Positions 22,872-32,817 of a stretch of 64,000 bases of DNA are shown here, in pieces (positions within the stretch are counted from its first letter, which is position 1; every line of letters begins with the position of its first letter). The stretch lies in contig VNWV01000002.1 of the NCBI GenBank assembly GCA_009801085.1, forward strand, positions 3,906,001 to 3,970,000. Reading direction: 5' to 3'. The notes beneath the pieces are model-generated. The model was not told the DNA's origin and did not search any database. It worked only from the letters and a program-made list of their open reading frames with translations. Made by a program: the position numbers and the translations under genes. Origin of the DNA: Lasiodiplodia sp. COLG20. Lineage: Eukaryota > Ascomycota > Dothideomycetes > Botryosphaeriales > Botryosphaeriaceae.

Positions 22872-24027
22872 CTAGTGATAGCCGTTCTTCGCGGCAGGAA
22901 GGTACGAGCCGTTGCTCTCGGTGAAGTATGGGTGCAGGCAAGCCTGCTTCGCCGAGATACGTCCAGCGGGGTCGTAGACGAGAAGTGCGTCAAGAAGGTC
23001 AAGCCCGTTGTCATCGAGACCGGGGACGATGGTTGCGATATCGGTACGGTTCCACTTGGGGAAAGAAGCCTTGAAGTCAGGGAAGGACGTGACGCCAGGC
23101 CACTCGGCTTCGGTGGGGGTGCCGAGAATCCTACATGCGTGGTCAGTAGCCGCAACAAGGAAAGCATAGGCCGGCACGCTAGACGTACCGGAAGATCTTG
23201 AAGATCTCATCGATCTCAGAGTCACCGGGGAAGAGGGGCTTCCGCGTGCACATCTCTGCGAAGATGCAGCCAACCGACCACATGTCCACGCCGGTGGAGT
23301 ACTGGCGGCCACCGAGGAGAATCTCCGGAGCACGGTACCACAGTGTAACGACCTGCAAAAATGTGTTAGTGAGTCTCATCTAGGCCACCCCTTGCTGCGT
23401 GCTCACCTCGTGAGTGTAGGTCCGCAAGGGCACACCAAATGCCCTAGCAAGACCAAAATCCGCCAATTTCAGGTTGCCTTCCTGGTTGATCAATAGGTTC
23501 TGCGGCTTGAGGTCACGGTGGAGAACACGGTGGGCGTGGCAGTAGCGGATGCCGCCGACCAATTGGTACATGAACTTCTTGATAATGTCGGGACCCATGC
23601 CGGGGTGCGTCATGTTCGAGTCGGGCAGCTGCTTGCCACGTCCGCCCTGGCTCACGGGGAGAGCCTCCATGTATTTCTTGAGGTCGAGGTCGAGGTACTC
23701 GAAAACGAGGTAGAGCTTGTGGCCGTCGGCGTGGACAATGTTCAGAAGGCGGACAATGTTCGGGTCGTTCATCTCCTTGAGCAGAGAAATCTCGCGGATG
23801 GCGGTACTCGGGACGCCCTCGTCTTCGGCCTCAAGACGGATCTTTTTCAGAGCGACGATGCGCTGGTCCTTGGTGGTAAGGTCGCGAGCCTTGTACACAA
23901 CACCGTACGTGCCTATGGGTGAAGAATGTTAGTCAAGCTGTGCCGGGTGCGGCCTCGGAGGCAACACAGGGGAGAAAAGGCGAAGCTTACCCTCGCCAAT
24001 CTTCTCCATCTTCTGGTAGTTCTCCAT
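22872..24027 (-). CDS. cdc2: Cyclin-dependent kinase 1 (Cdc2/CDC28 type), 321 aa
   Basis: Four exons, 24027-23991, 23912-23407, 23352-23189 and 23130-22872; introns 78, 54 and 58 nt. The glycine loop GEGTYGVVY spans the first junction. PSTAIRE (residues 47-53) is intact, as are [17 protein letters not shown] and the T-loop Thr in RTYTHEVVT. The C-terminal GTP-x-E-x-x-WPGV region matches Cdc2. It binds cyclins and drives the G1/S and G2/M transitions in nucleus and cytoplasm; Tyr in the glycine loop is the Wee1 target. A short insert in the alphaD region ([12 protein letters not shown]) is normal for filamentous fungi. It shares a 446-bp divergent region with the AlkB gene. Confidence 0.97.
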
Positions 24028-24473
24028 TGTGATTGTGGTGGGGGGAGAGCTGGTCCCGTGGATTGTTTTCGAGGAGTTTCGCTGTGCGAGCGGGCGAGAG
24101 GATAATGGGCGGAGGGGCTGGCGGGGTGGGCGGACGCAGCGGGCGAGGACGGAGGTGCGGGGTTGGTCCAGGCAATGGCCGCGAGAACGGGTCGCTGCTG
24201 GGAGGCGCTCCTGCTGTTGGGTTAGTAGGAAGAGATTGACAACGCTGTGCGGTATGCGGAGCAGCAGCAGAGCGGGCTTAAGAGACGGTTATCCGACTGT
24301 TTACCTCTGTCGGCTGGTCCACGCTAAAAGTAAGCAAAAGCTTGGCGTCGCCCCGTAGGTACGCGCCTGTCGCGCAGTCACACGCCGCAAGCCTCCTTCA
24401 CCTCCGACCAGCGCATCGCCCAGGGGCACACCAACGCCGGGCCCAGATCCCGGCTGCCGCTCCCCTTCGCCCA
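24028..24473. promoter_or_regulatory. Divergent promoter region, cdc2 / AlkB homologue
   Basis: 446 bp between the two start codons. No specific element was recognised. Co-regulation of a cell-cycle kinase and a nucleic-acid demethylase is possible but inferred from position only. Confidence 0.5.
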
Positions 24474-25554
24474 ATGATGTCACTCGACGCCCATGAGCGC
24501 CCGCCGGAGCACATCCGCCATGTTTACAAAAAGTACCAAAAGCTGCGCGGCAACGCTCTCAACGACGACCCCCAGCTGCTCGATCCGAGAGATAGCAATG
24601 CCGTCGATCGGCTGCATGTCGTGCGCTTCGTAGACCCCACAGATCTGCGCTCAGCGTTCCAAGATTTTGCCGCCACTGAAAGCAGCGACTCCCTCGCACT
24701 CCCCGATACTCCCGTGCCTGTTTACGAGCATCGCCACATGCCAGGTGGGCCAAGCACTTTTGATACGTTGTCGTCGCATTTGCCTAATCTTGCTAGGTCT
24801 GCATATCATACCCTCCCTGTTGCCTGACTCCACCCAAAAGTTGCTCCTTTCCCGCCTTGTCCACAGAGACCTCTCAAATCCAGCTCACCAGACAAACGTG
24901 CATTTGCACTACCATGTTCCTTATCCGCCAGAGTCCTCGTCATTCTTTGGGTATGCCCCTTCATCAGAGCCGCATTTTCAACCAAAGGACCCTCAGGTCC
25001 ACAAGCCTCTTTCGATCACCCAGTTCCTAGATAGGAAACTTCGATGGGTAACTCTAGGGGGGCAGTACGACTGGACGCGTAAGGAGTACCCTTCAACAAT
25101 GCCGCCCCCATTCCCTTCAGATGTCGGCGGACTGTTGAAAGGTGTCTTTCCCGACATGACGGCGCAGGCTGCTATTGTCAATTTCTACTCTCCAGGAGAC
25201 ACGCTTAGCATGCATCGTGACGTTAGCGAGGAATGCGATCGCGGACTTGTGAGTATCAGTATAGGCTGCGATGGTATTTTCGTTATTGGACGGAATGGAA
25301 GCCCCGCAGAAGAATCGACGCCTTCAGAAGTTCTTGCTGTAAGACTTCGATCTGGCGATGCAGTCTACATGTCTGGAGAATCTCGATTCGCGTGGCATGG
25401 AGTTCCGCAGATCATTCCGGAAACCTGCCCTGAATGGCTCCAGGACTGGCCAGCTTCTTCGCAGAATCCAGATGCTGATGAGGTTTATCAGCAGTGGAAA
25501 GGCTGGATGCGTACGAAGAGGGTGAACCTGAACGTTCGGCAGATGTGGGAGTAA
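24474..25554 (+). CDS. AlkB-family 2-oxoglutarate dioxygenase, 342 aa
   Basis: Two exons, 24474-24744 and 24797-25554 (52-nt intron). The catalytic core holds AIVNFYSPGDTLSMHRD (HxD metal ligands), a SISIGCDGIFVIG strand, the distal WHGVP His and the RVNLNVRQ motif with the AlkB Arg pair. Family members remove N-alkyl groups from DNA or RNA; length and the GLLKGVFPDM region resemble the ALKBH1-like group found in most ascomycetes. A second in-frame ATG follows the first at once. Family is sure; DNA versus tRNA substrate is not. Confidence 0.93.
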
Positions 25555-25661
25555 ATTCGGACACTGTCCGATATTGATTTCACCAGAAGGATCCTACTAT
25601 TTTCTATCATGATCCCTCCCGATAGCTGAACAACAACTGCCTGAAATACGAATCGCGCCAC

Positions 25662-25905
25662 TACAGGGGTTATTGCCGCCGACGGCTAGCGTGAATCTAT
25701 TTTTTACTCATGCCATGGGTAGTTGAAGCTATACGGATGTTAATATGGAATCAATAATACATTCAGGTCCGGATGAGAGCTTCAACTGCCCATATATGTT
25801 CTTTTATTTTTATTTTTGTTAAAAAAAGATCTCAGGCATACTTACGCTACGTTCCAGGGCCCTGCTATTCTTCGCGCTAGCCATCGGATGCAGTAACCCT
25901 CTACA
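25662..25905. repeat. MITE-like element, copy A (nested inverted repeats)
   Basis: The left outer arm (CAGGGGTTATTGCCGCCGAC then GGCTAGCGTGAA) pairs with the right outer arm (TTCGCGCTAGCCATCGG then ATGCAGTAACCCTC). Inside, GGGTAGTTGAAGCTATACGG pairs with TCCGGATGAGAGCTTCAACT. No coding capacity. The outer ends abut TA. Confidence 0.75.
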
Positions 25906-26080
25906 GTCCCCTCTCACAGCCGATGGCTAGCGCGGATTTGTTTTTTGCTCATGTCATGGGTAATTCGACATTCTCGTCCGGACGATAGCTTCAGCTACCC
26001 AAATTTGTTGTTTTTCTAAGACAGAGTTGGGGAGCCCAGCTATTCTTCGCGCTTGCCATCGGCTGCGAGAGGGGGCTGTA
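25902..26080. repeat. MITE-like element, copy B (nested inverted repeats)
   Basis: It starts CAGTCCCCTCTCACAGCCGA and ends with the near-exact reverse complement, GCTGCGAGAGGGGGCTG, flanked on both sides by TA. The inner segment keeps one clear arm, TCGTCCGGACGATAGCTTCA. It directly follows copy A and nearly shares its end. Confidence 0.78.
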
Positions 26081-26770
26081 CATACATATTACTTTTCATC
26101 AAGACTGATCACTAAAGTATCATGGACACTTGATCCGAGACGTCCGTACCACGCGTCATTATTATTCATACTCCCCTCATCAGGTTCCAGCTGCATCCGG
26201 CCCACGCCGCCCTCAAGTAGCCGAGACCCAAACCACCGGGAAACGCATCGCGTCTCGTATCCAGCTAGCAAGAGCAATTAATAACCGATACTGTAGAGCA
26301 GGTCTCACTTTGGAGGCTGACTGGCGCATTCTGCGGCAATTCACGTTCGGCGCATGCTTCCAGTTTGATTTATTTTCACACCGACTTTACCTATGGGAAT
26401 CGAGGCGCACTCACCGCCACAGGTGATTACCACGGCTTATTGCAGCTGGAAATGCTGCAGGTCGGGTGAGCAGAGCGAGCCATTCCATTGGTTCTTGGAG
26501 AGCCGAAAGATTATCGGCGGGGCTGGGCATACAACCTGCGTTGTGCAACACTCTGCCCCCGGGACTTAGTTCTATGCCGACGGTCAGCATATTACCCGGG
26601 CCATAGACGTTGATTTCCTTCGGTAGACAGGTTCATTTGGTCCCCCTTCGCATTTTATCTACACATCTACGACAGCTCAACGATCACGAGACTTGGCGCA
26701 CTAACCTAGTCCACGCCCCTCATTGCCCCAACGTCCCTCTTCACAGAACCAGCACATACTGCGGAGCAAG

Positions 26771-27990
26771 ATGTCACACTCTGCCGTGCAACCCAAAAGG
26801 AAGCCGCAGCGGTTGAAACTCATTACCTCATACGGCCCTGTTTACCGCGAGATCAAGTCAACCGAAGCCCGTGACGCTCGGCCCGGAGAAATCCCAGTCA
26901 TAGACGTCTCTGCGATCTTTGGAGATGATCTTGATTTGAAGAAGAAGCTAGCACGGGAAATTGCTTCGGTGGCCGAAGATACGGGATTCTTCCACATCAA
27001 GAACCATGGGATTCCTGAGTCGGCCATCAAAGCTGCTCTCTCGTCCAGCACATCTTTCTTTCAGCAGCCGGAAGAGCTAAAACGGCAGGTTCATGCATCG
27101 CAATCCAGATTCCTAAACGGATGGAGTGACTCCGGAGGCGCTCACTCTTCCGACGAGGAAACTCCGGCAGAGACGTGTGAATACTTCTCGCACAAGTACG
27201 ATCCTCATTACGACCCTACGGTCAGAGACCTCGACGCCATTCCATATGACTTCAGGCGTTGCTTCAAGGGTGAGGAGTGGTACTGGGAGAGGACTTCACA
27301 CATACCCGGATTCAAGGAGAATCTCATCGAGTACTGGCAAGCAGGATTGGCGTTGGCAAGGCGCTTGACCGGCATCTTCGCGCTAGCGTTAGATCTACCA
27401 GAGGACTATTTCGGGGAGAAGACGCTATACCCGGATGCAGCCATCACACTGAACTATTGCCGCACTTCCCAGGCCTCAGACTCCCCGGGTCGGAGTGATT
27501 CCCAGCGTTCAACATCAGAACCTTCATCAGCTGCCGAGACGCTTCAGAGGACCGGGCCGGACACGCTGAGCATTGGAACCCACACAGACCTTCAGCTGTT
27601 CACAATCCTCTGGCAGGACTACCAAGGTGGGCTCCAAGTGCTGACAAGCCACGGAGAATGGATCAATGTGACCCCGGTGGAAGGGGCTTTAGGTGTCAAC
27701 ATTGCCGATTTTCTCATGCGGATCACGAATGATCGTTGGAAGAGTACGGTCCACCGCATCAAGCATGACAACTCTGCGGACAGATACTCGATGTCCTTCT
27801 TCTTTGGTAAGTAAGGCCTAGCTACGGCACCTTGTCAGAGATTTGACCATGAATTGCAGGCTTCAATCTCAACGAGACTTGCGGCGTGCTGCCAAGCTGT
27901 GTGGACGAGCAGAATCCCGCAAAGTATGATCCGATATCGTGCGAAGAAATGGTGCGGCAGCGCTTCCAAGTGGCCGCGGACCGTGGTTAG
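26771..27990 (+). CDS. 2-oxoglutarate/Fe(II) oxygenase (IPNS-like), 388 aa
   Basis: Exons 26771-27806 and 27860-27990 (53-nt intron). The N-terminus has IPVIDVSAIFG and TGFFHIKNHGIP. The core has GTHTDLQLFTILW (HxD), the distal VHRI His and DRYSMSFFF with the 2-oxoglutarate Arg. An insert of Ser/Thr-rich low complexity (about residues 237-262) sits just before the HxD. The start chosen is the ATG giving MSHSAVQ; an in-frame ATG at 26723 would add 16 residues. A small-molecule oxidase of unknown substrate. It is the third Fe(II)/2-oxoglutarate enzyme within 7 kb but not a close paralogue of the first. Confidence 0.88.
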
Positions 27991-28747
27991 TATCTAGATG
28001 GAGCTCATGAGACAAAGATTAAAGGAAAGAATTTGGCCCAGAACCGCTGTTTCTCTTTACTTTTCGGTGTTGTTATTCTGGAGTTCTCCAAGACTCGGTC
28101 CTCTGCCGAAGTCTTCTGCCGGCACTTCTCATTCTTCTAGCAGTAGAACGACGTTCTTGAAGTGGATTGGAGGATCAGGCGTTGTTGCCTAGCTAATGTT
28201 TGATAATGAGGTCTCGCCCTTCTGAATTACATGATATGCCTTCACAGTTAATCAGTCAACCAAACTCCCAGACGTTATCATGCATGAGAGAGGGGTTGTA
28301 TACCTGTTCGGTCGTACGATTTCCTTGATTATAAATACACACTGACTCGATTGCAGGATTGCATGAGCTCATCTGGCATCTCGTGGGTGGATTTGGTTGG
28401 TGAGAAGAGTAGGCGGGCCATTTTAGCCCGAGGCATCGTGACCACGCGCGCTTTCCCCGCGCGAAGCACGACGCGTCCGACGTCATTGACGCGATCATTA
28501 ATAATCAACAACAGCACCATCATCCTTCGCCGTGCTTTAATCTTACCCGCATATGGATGAATGACTCAGGCCAGCTTGTTGCTACACAGGTCGAAGATAG
28601 TGTGGCTGCAAGTATTTAAGAGGACACCAATCTCATCTCACAAACCCCGCACCAGTACTCGACGAGCTTCATTCGAAAGCCCCGCTTAGGTCACTTCATT
28701 CCTCACCACACGCTCACCACACGTTCAACCTCGAGCAGAGAGCAACA
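27991..28747. other. Intergenic, no gene seen
   Basis: 3' flank of the oxygenase and the promoter of the epoxide hydrolase gene. A TATTTAAG box lies about 130 bp before the ATG. Confidence 0.5.
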
Positions 28748-30207
28748 ATGGCTTCCTACGACACCATTCCCAAGGGCGCAAAGCTCCAGCCCACCAAGTA
28801 CAATGTCTCGATTCCGGAGGAGAAGCTGCAGCAGATGAAGCAGCTCATCAATCTTTCTCCCATCGGCCCTGAGACCTACGAGAACTTGCAGGAAAGTCGC
28901 GACTTGCTTGACTTTGGCATCTCGCGCAAATGGCTCGCAAACACGAAGGCTGAGTGGGAGAAGTACGATTGGTGAGTCTGATCTCTACTTCCTCCGCCTC
29001 TCTTCAAGTGTCCAAAGAGCATCTCAATTGACATTTACTTCGCCAGGCGCGCCGCCGAAGCCTACATCAACTCCTTCCCCCACTTCACTCTCCCCGTGAA
29101 GGACGACGACGGCCGCACCTACACTATCCACTTCGTCGCCCTCTTCTCCACCAACCCCTCCGCCATCCCCATCGCCTTCTTCCACGGCTGGCCCGGCAGC
29201 TTCCTCGAATTCCTGCCCATGCTCGAGCTCCTCAAGAAGAAGTATCCCAGCCCGGACAAGCTCCCGTACCACATCATTGTGCCCTCGCTCCCCGGCTACG
29301 CCTTCTCGGACCGCCCGCCCAAGGAGCACGAATGGACCGGTCCCGACTCTGCTCGCCTGATGCACAAGCTGCTGGAAGCGCTCGGATTCGGCGAGACGGG
29401 CTACGCGGTGCAGGGAGGCGACGTGGGAAGCTATATCGCCCGTTCCATGGCGGCTAAATACGACGCGTGCAAGGCTATCCACCGTGAGTTGATTTCCCCA
29501 TTCTGTGCCAGCATTTCAATCTCCCAAAACACTAACGAAAATCGCACAAAAGTCAACTTCTGCCCCGTCCTCGCCAAGCCCGACGACGTGCCCGAGTCCG
29601 CCATCAACGACGAAGAACGCAAGGCCCTCGCCCGCGGCGAAGCCTTCCGCAACGGCGGCATGGGCTACGTGGGCATGCACGCCACGCGGCCCTCGACCAT
29701 CGGCCTCGTGCTCTCCGCCAGCCCCATCGCGCTGCTAGCCTGGTAAGTCAACCCCCCTACCTCGAAAACCGGCATCATCATTGAATATTCCTTTTTTTCC
29801 ACCAACTACTAACCTTCTCCCTCTCACACTCAAGGATCGGCGAAAAATTCCTCACCTGGCCCGACGCGCCCCCCAGCACCGCCACCATCCTCGAGTCCGT
29901 CTCGCTCTACTGGCTGACCGACACATTCCCGACGTCCATCCATACCTACCGCCACCACAATCCCCCCCGCGGACCGAAGATCAACTTCCACACCGCCGCC
30001 GAGAACCGCATCCGCAACAAGCCCTTCGGCTACTCCTGGTTTCCCCGCGAGATCGTCCCCACGCCGCGCGCCTGGGTCGCCACCACCGGCGATCTCGTCT
30101 GGCACCGCCAGCACGCGAGCGGCGGGCACTTTGCTGCTCTGGAGAGGCCCGAGGCGCTGTGGGGTGATGTGGAGGAGTTCGTTGCGCAGGTGTGGGAGAA
30201 GAAGTGA
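28748..30207 (+). CDS. Epoxide hydrolase (EHN family), 407 aa
   Basis: Four exons, 28748-28971, 29047-29483, 29553-29742 and 29835-30207; introns 75, 69 and 92 nt. The N-terminal EHN region is followed by an alpha/beta hydrolase core with HGWPGSFLEF (oxyanion loop), the nucleophile Asp in QGGDVGSYIAR and the catalytic His in GGHFAALERP. Length matches microsomal-type fungal epoxide hydrolases. It adds water to epoxides to give diols, in detoxification or secondary metabolism. No clear membrane anchor, so probably soluble. The start lies in a good context (GCAACAATGG). Confidence 0.94.
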
Positions 30208-30556
30208 GAGCTGGGACGGGAGAGATATGGAATGTTATGAGTGAACGATCAGTCATGATGCAATGAAATCCGTTTGAAGAAATACTCGTTGTGATGTGCC
30301 TTGGGATTTTTTGAACTTCTATCCACATTGCTCTACTGTGAGGACGCAAGTGATGCTCCACCTATCCATCCCTTTTTGAAATCATGCCGCATGTAACGTT
30401 TCGTGAAATCCACCAGACTCTCTAGATCCCTTTTTTTGTGCGTCTCGCGCAGTCTTTTGATGTCTTTTTGCCGTCGTAATCATTTATTTGTGAGCTAAAA
30501 AAAATCACGAAGTCGTTAGCAATCTGTACTTCGGACGGTAAACAAATGGAAAAGAG
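30208..30556. other. Convergent 3' intergenic region
   Basis: 3' flanks of the epoxide hydrolase and lysyl-tRNA synthetase genes. T-rich runs, nothing else. Confidence 0.5.
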
Positions 30557-32432
30557 CTATTGCTCACCAATACCTTCCTCGGGCATGGGCTCGATTCCGA
30601 CGACCTCGGCGGCCTTGGGCTGCTGCTGAGCGCTCTTGTCCTCCTTCATCATGGGGAAAGTGAGGACCTCCTTGATCGAGTAGTTGTCCGTCAAGAACAT
30701 GACCATGCGGTCGATACCCATACCCCAGCCACCGGTGGGGGGCAGACCGTACTCGAGGGCGTTGCAGAAGGTCTCGTCGATGAGCTGGGCCTCGTCGTCG
30801 CCCTGGGCCTTCTGGTTGGCCTGCTCCTCGAAGCGCATGCGCTGGTCGAAGGGGTCGTTCAACTCGGTGTAGGCGTTGACGATCTCCTTCTTGCAGACGA
30901 AGGCCTCGAAGCGCTCGCACAGACCCTTCTGGGAGCGGTGGTACTTGGCCAGCGGGCTCATCATCTGCGGGTGGCCCATGATGAAGGTGGGGTTGATGCA
31001 CTGCTCCTCGATGAACTCGCCGACGAGCGTGTCGAGCATGCGCGCGTTGGTCAGCGGCGGCGTGCAGTCGATGCCCGCCTTCTTGATCATGCGCTTGAGG
31101 AACTCGTTCGTCTCCTGCGTGTGCAGCTCGTCGCCCGGCGGGAACTTCTCGCCCAGCTTGGCCTCCAGCTCCGGAATCATCTCGATCCGGCGCCACGGCT
31201 TCTCCCAGTTGACCTCGTACTCCTCGCCGTGCTGCGTGTGGAACTTGGTCTTGTAGCCGCCCGTCACGTGCTTGACCAGCGACGACACCAGCTCCTCCGT
31301 CAGGTCCATGATGTCATACATGTCGGCAAAGGCCTGGTAGAACTCGCAAGTCGTGAACTCGGGGTTGTGGGTGAGGTCAATGTCCTCGTTACGGAACTGG
31401 CGGCCGATCTCGTACACGCGCTCCATACCGCCGACGATCAGCTCCTTGAGGTACAGCTCCGGTGCAATTCTCATGAACATGTCGAGCTTGAGGTCGTTGT
31501 GGTAGGTCTTGAAGGGCTTGGCCGTGGCACCACCAGCAATCATGTTCATCATGGGCGTCTCGACCTCGATGAAGTCCCTCTCGTCGAAGAACCTGCGGAT
31601 GAAGGTGATCATGCGCGACCTGGTGATGAAGGTCTGGCGGGTCGAGTCGTTCATGATCAGGTCGAGGTACCTCTTCCTGTGGCGCTGCTCCTTGTCCTTG
31701 AAGCCGTAGTGCTCACCGGGCAGCTGGTGCAGGCAGGGGGTGAGGAGAATGACCTCCTTGGCGAAGATGGACAGCTCACCGTGGTCGCGGTTCTTGGGGT
31801 TGGTCCTGCCGGGGAAACCGACGATACCGACAATGTCTCCTCTCCGGATGTTCTCGTGCTGCTTCTGGAACGACACGTCGCCGGTCGCCTCCTGCGCCTG
31901 GCACATGATCTGCACGCGCTGGCCCTCGGCGCGCACGTCGTAGAAGATCAGATTAGCGCCGGCGGCGCGCTTGGTGTAGATGCGGGCGCCGATGCGGACT
32001 TCGACATCCTTGAGCTGCTCGCCCGTCTTGAGCGACTCATACTTCTTGAGGAACTCGCGCAGGTCGTCGGTGACGTTGAACTTGTGCGGGTACGGGTTGG
32101 GGTCGTGGGTCTCGCGGAGCTTGTTGACGGCGCGGCTACGGATCTCGAAGTACTGGTTCGGCGTCAACTCCTCCTCGCTCTCCTGCTTCTCCTTCTTGGC
32201 CTTGGGCGGAGCGGCGGCAGCCTTCTCGGCCTTCTTGGCCTCCTTCTCGCGCTGCTTCTGGCGGCGCTTGACTGTTGCGGCATCTTATCAGCATTGGGTC
32301 GTGCGACTGCGTAGTTGCGGGGATCTAACGCTCAGTCTTGGAGACGCGCTCGCCGGTGACCTCGTCGAGGAGGAGGTTCTGCTGGGGCTCGCCGTCGGCG
32401 ACCGGCACGGTAACGTTCTTAGCGTCCGCCAT
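30557..32432 (-). CDS. KRS1: Cytosolic lysyl-tRNA synthetase, 605 aa
   Basis: Exons 32432-32330 and 32271-30557; the 58-nt intron joins SKTE to [14 protein letters not shown]. Order: a Lys-rich N-terminal helix that binds tRNA, an OB-fold anticodon domain (~residues 120-230), then the class II catalytic core. [13 protein letters not shown] (motif 2) and [12 protein letters not shown] (motif 3) are intact. It charges tRNA-Lys in the cytosol. No mitochondrial targeting signal is visible. Confidence 0.96.
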
Positions 32433-32817
32433 GGCTGCTGTTGGAGGTATGGTGGTGGAGCAATTGGGCGGAGGAGTTGTTTTTGACCGTTAGGCGGCGG
32501 GGCGTTTGCCCAAATTCCAGTCATCGCGCCCACCGACGCCGCACAATTTTTCCGACGGTTTTTGCCCCGCCATGTGCCACATCCACCAGCCACGTTCGTC
32601 GGGTAGCTCATCGGTCAACCTTCCGGCTTCGTCACACGTATTGCCAAAGACTCATACATGGGGTTGCAGCTTTAATGGGGAGTTGAAGCATCGTCCAGAC
32701 GCACAGGTGCCCAGGGTATGAGATCAAGCCATCCGGACGAACTGCTTCAACTCCCCATAGCTGCGTCATTTTGGAGTTGGCTGTCCCTGTGGCCTGGACG
32801 AATGTGGAAAACTACAT
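32433..32817. other. Intergenic with one hairpin repeat
   Basis: Promoter of the LysRS gene and 3' flank of MAK5, containing the hairpin element at 32675-32758. Confidence 0.55.
32675..32758. repeat. Inner-hairpin element, 84 bp
   Basis: The left arm GGGGAGTTGAAGCATCGTCC pairs with the right arm GGACGAACTGCTTCAACTCC around a ~30-nt loop. Outer arms of the larger element are absent. Confidence 0.75.

Larger units (their letters stand above)
25555..26770. other. Intergenic with two head-to-tail repeat elements
   Basis: Contains the two full hairpin/TIR elements listed separately. From 26080 to 26770 is the upstream region of the next oxygenase gene; no gene seen. Confidence 0.55.

Noticed and set aside
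19413..30207. The run of oxygenases, AlkB homologue and epoxide hydrolase as a biosynthetic cluster
   Set aside because: No polyketide, peptide or terpene backbone gene is present, and CDK1 and GMPPA lie among them; chance clustering is simpler.
30560..32314. 584-codon plus-strand frame opposite LysRS
   Set aside because: Exact shadow of the lysyl-tRNA synthetase coding strand; Leu/Val/Glu-rich text with no domain.
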